This document shows, piece after piece, positions 6,046 through 7,447 of a DNA stretch of 7,447 nucleotides (position 1 is the stretch's first letter; each line of letters opens with the position of its first letter). A program made the translations under genes and the position numbers. The DNA comes from Clostridia bacterium (GTDB lineage: Bacteria; Bacillota; Clostridia; Oscillospirales; CAG-382), in the NCBI GenBank assembly GCA_017938055.1, contig JAGBCG010000092.1, positions 1 through 7,447 of the forward strand, given 5' to 3'. The notes under the pieces were generated by a model, which saw only the letters and a list, made by a program, of their open reading frames with translations, searched no databases and was not told the DNA's origin.

Positions 6046-6053
6046 ACAAAAAA

Positions 6054-7292
6054 ATGGTTAAGGAAAATCTCGATTTTTTAATGGATAAAGACCCTGAGGT
6101 AGCAAAGGCTATTGAACTTGAGCTTGGCCGTCAGAGAAGAAACATTGAGCTTATTGCCAGCGAAAACATAGTGTCCGAGGCAGTTCTCAGTGCTATGGGC
6201 AGTGTGCTCACAAACAAGTATGCAGAAGGATATCCCGGAAAGAGATACTATGGCGGTTGCGAATGTGTTGACATTGCAGAAGAAATTGCAAGAGAAAGAG
6301 CCTGCAGACTTTTTGGTGCAGAGCATGCAAACGTACAGCCTCATTCTGGAGCAAGTGCAAATCTTGCTGTATTTACCGCATTTTTAAAGCCCGGTGACAC
6401 TGTTATGGGCATGAATCTTGCACACGGCGGACACCTTTCTCACGGAAGTCCCGTGAATATTTCGGGTATGTTCTTTAACATAGTTCCTTATGGTGTAAAT
6501 GACGAGGGCTTTATTGACTATGACGAAATGGAAAAAATTGCTATAGAATGTCAGCCGAAGCTTATTATTGCAGGTGCTTCTGCTTACCCAAGAATAATTG
6601 ATTTTGAAAGAATTTCAAAAGTTGCCAAGAAAGTAAATGCTATTTTCGTTGTTGACATGGCTCACATCGCAGGTCTTGTTGCGGCAGGCCTGCATCCAAG
6701 TCCTGTTCCCTTTGCAGACGTTGTAACCACCACTACTCATAAGACCCTGAGAGGTCCAAGAGGCGGTCTTATTCTTTGCAAAGAGGAATATGCAAAGCAG
6801 ATTGATAAGTCAATATTCCCCGGTACTCAGGGCGGTCCTCTTATGCACATTATTGCAGCAAAAGCTGTTTGCTTTGGTGAGGCTCTAAAGCCTGAATTCA
6901 AGCAGTATCAGACTCAGCTTGTAAATAACATGAAGGCATTTGCGGATGCTCTTCTTGAAGAGGGCTTCAAGCTTGTTTCCGGCGGAACGGACAATCATCT
7001 TGGACTTGTTGACCTTCGTCCCTTTGGCGTAACAGGTAAGGAATTTGAAAAGCGTCTTGACGAAGTGTATATCACAGTTAATAAAAACGCAATTCCCAAT
7101 GACCCCGAAAAGCCTTTTGTTACAAGCGGTGTAAGAGTGGGTACTGCAGCGGCTACTTCACGCGGATTTGTTGAAGACGACTTCAGAACAATAGCAAAGC
7201 TCTTTAAGCTCGTTGCAACGGAATTTGAAGAAAAAGCGGATTATATCAGAGCTGAGGTAACAAAGCTCTGTGACAAGTATCCTTTGTATTAA
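6054..7292 (+). CDS. glyA: Serine hydroxymethyltransferase
   Basis: GlyA is a PLP enzyme that converts serine and tetrahydrofolate to glycine and 5,10-methylene-tetrahydrofolate, supplying one-carbon units for purine, thymidylate and methionine synthesis. The 412-residue length is typical. Key residues seen are E58 in NKYAEGYPGKRYYGG, HGGHLSHG at 124-131 (H127 stacking on PLP), D201 and H204 in VVDMAHIAGL, the PLP-binding lysine K230 in TTTTHKTLRGPRGG, and R361 in SGVRVG, which binds the substrate carboxylate. The loop GTAAATSRGF at 363-372 has Ala where Escherichia coli GlyA, as I recall it, has Pro (GTPA). An internal promoter is possible, and maf starts 2 nt after the stop. Confidence 0.97.
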   Translation: MVKENLDFLMDKDPEVAKAIELELGRQRRNIELIASENIVSEAVLSAMGSVLTNKYAEGYPGKRYYGGCECVDIAEEIARERACRLFGAEHANVQPHSGASANLAVFTAFLKPGDTVMGMNLAHGGHLSHGSPVNISGMFFNIVPYGVNDEGFIDYDEMEKIAIECQPKLIIAGASAYPRIIDFERISKVAKKVNAIFVVDMAHIAGLVAAGLHPSPVPFADVVTTTTHKTLRGPRGGLILCKEEYAKQIDKSIFPGTQGGPLMHIIAAKAVCFGEALKPEFKQYQTQLVNNMKAFADALLEEGFKLVSGGTDNHLGLVDLRPFGVTGKEFEKRLDEVYITVNKNAIPNDPEKPFVTSGVRVGTAAATSRGFVEDDFRTIAKLFKLVATEFEEKADYIRAEVTKLCDKYPLY

Positions 7293-7294
7293 TT

Positions 7295-7447
7295 ATGGAT
7301 ATCGGTCTTATACTTGCTTCAAAATCCCCAAGACGCAAAGAAATACTAAGTAATGTAGGTCTTGATTTTGAAATATATGTTTCCGACACCGACGAGAGCG
7401 TCCCATTTGGGACGCTCCCTTATGATGCGGTAATGCAGATTTCAAGA
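7295..7447 (+). CDS. maf: Maf family nucleoside triphosphate pyrophosphatase, N-terminal part (3' end outside window)
   Basis: The first 51 codons are present and the frame is open to the right edge; Maf proteins are usually about 190-200 residues. Maf enzymes hydrolyse nucleoside triphosphates, often dTTP/UTP or modified ones, to monophosphates, and the Bacillus protein was first described as a septum formation inhibitor. The diagnostic start is LILASKSPRRKEIL at 5-18 (the SxSPRR substrate-binding signature), followed by EIYVSDTDES at 26-35. The next residues, 36-42, are encoded across a perfect palindrome in what is a variable region of the family. The ATG is 2 nt after the glyA stop with no clear ribosome site, suggesting translational coupling. 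The Maf subfamily cannot be decided from this fragment. Confidence 0.9.
   Translation, partial: MDIGLILASKSPRRKEILSNVGLDFEIYVSDTDESVPFGTLPYDAVMQISR
7396..7417. repeat. Perfect palindrome inside maf
   Basis: GAGCGTCCCA (7396-7405) and its exact reverse complement TGGGACGCTC (7408-7417) are separated by only TT. The arms are far more G+C-rich than the surrounding sequence, and the palindrome spans codons 34-41 of maf without breaking the frame. No run of T follows, so it is not a standard terminator. Confidence 0.8.

Noticed and set aside
6031..6053. Upstream ATG at 6031 as an alternative glyA start
   Set aside because: It is out of frame with glyA and has no ribosome site; the AGGA at 6042-6045 serves the ATG at 6054.

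Overview
This window looks like chromosomal DNA from a low-G+C Firmicute, most likely an anaerobic member of the Clostridia. The evidence is the AT-rich sequence, strong AGGAGG-type ribosome binding sites and consensus sigma-A promoters. The neighbourhood darA-holB-ricT is also a Firmicute hallmark: in Bacillus subtilis it lies in the tmk-darA-yaaR-holB-yaaT stretch. Here RuvC is the Holliday-junction resolvase, whereas Bacilli use RecU. No species can be named from the sequence alone.

Layout: (1) Positions 1-1075, minus strand, hold the first 358 codons of a CoA-acylating aldehyde dehydrogenase of the EutE/PduP/clostridial Ald family. The gene runs off the left edge. Its N-terminus resembles an encapsulation peptide, which suggests that a bacterial microcompartment or fermentation cluster lies to the left. 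(2) Positions 1076-1532 are a 457-bp divergent intergenic region. A minus-strand promoter candidate near 1293-1321 would give the dehydrogenase mRNA a leader of about 210 nt. That leader is rich in repeated AACAAC/GTTGTT blocks and inverted repeats with mutually exclusive pairings, and is the least explained part of the window. A perfect-consensus extended -10 promoter at 1478-1506 faces right. (3) Positions 1539-7447, plus strand, are a tightly packed run of housekeeping genes: ruvC, darA (cyclic-di-AMP receptor), holB, ricT (PSP1/YaaT family, with a long disordered N-terminus), truB, glyA and the start of maf. The links are an ATGA overlap (darA/holB), a TAATG overlap (ricT/truB), a 2-nt gap (glyA/maf) and short gaps elsewhere. 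This suggests one transcription unit started by the ruvC promoter, possibly boosted just before glyA.

The rightward genes serve genome and RNA upkeep: recombination (RuvC), clamp loading (HolB), mRNA processing by RNase Y (RicT), tRNA modification (TruB), one-carbon and glycine metabolism (GlyA) and removal of non-canonical nucleotides (Maf). A nucleotide-second-messenger receptor (DarA) sits among them. No tRNA, rRNA, CRISPR array, insertion sequence or convincing rho-independent terminator was seen. The main items for a second look are the structured leader, the encapsulation-like peptide, the disordered RicT extension and a perfect 10-bp-arm palindrome inside maf.
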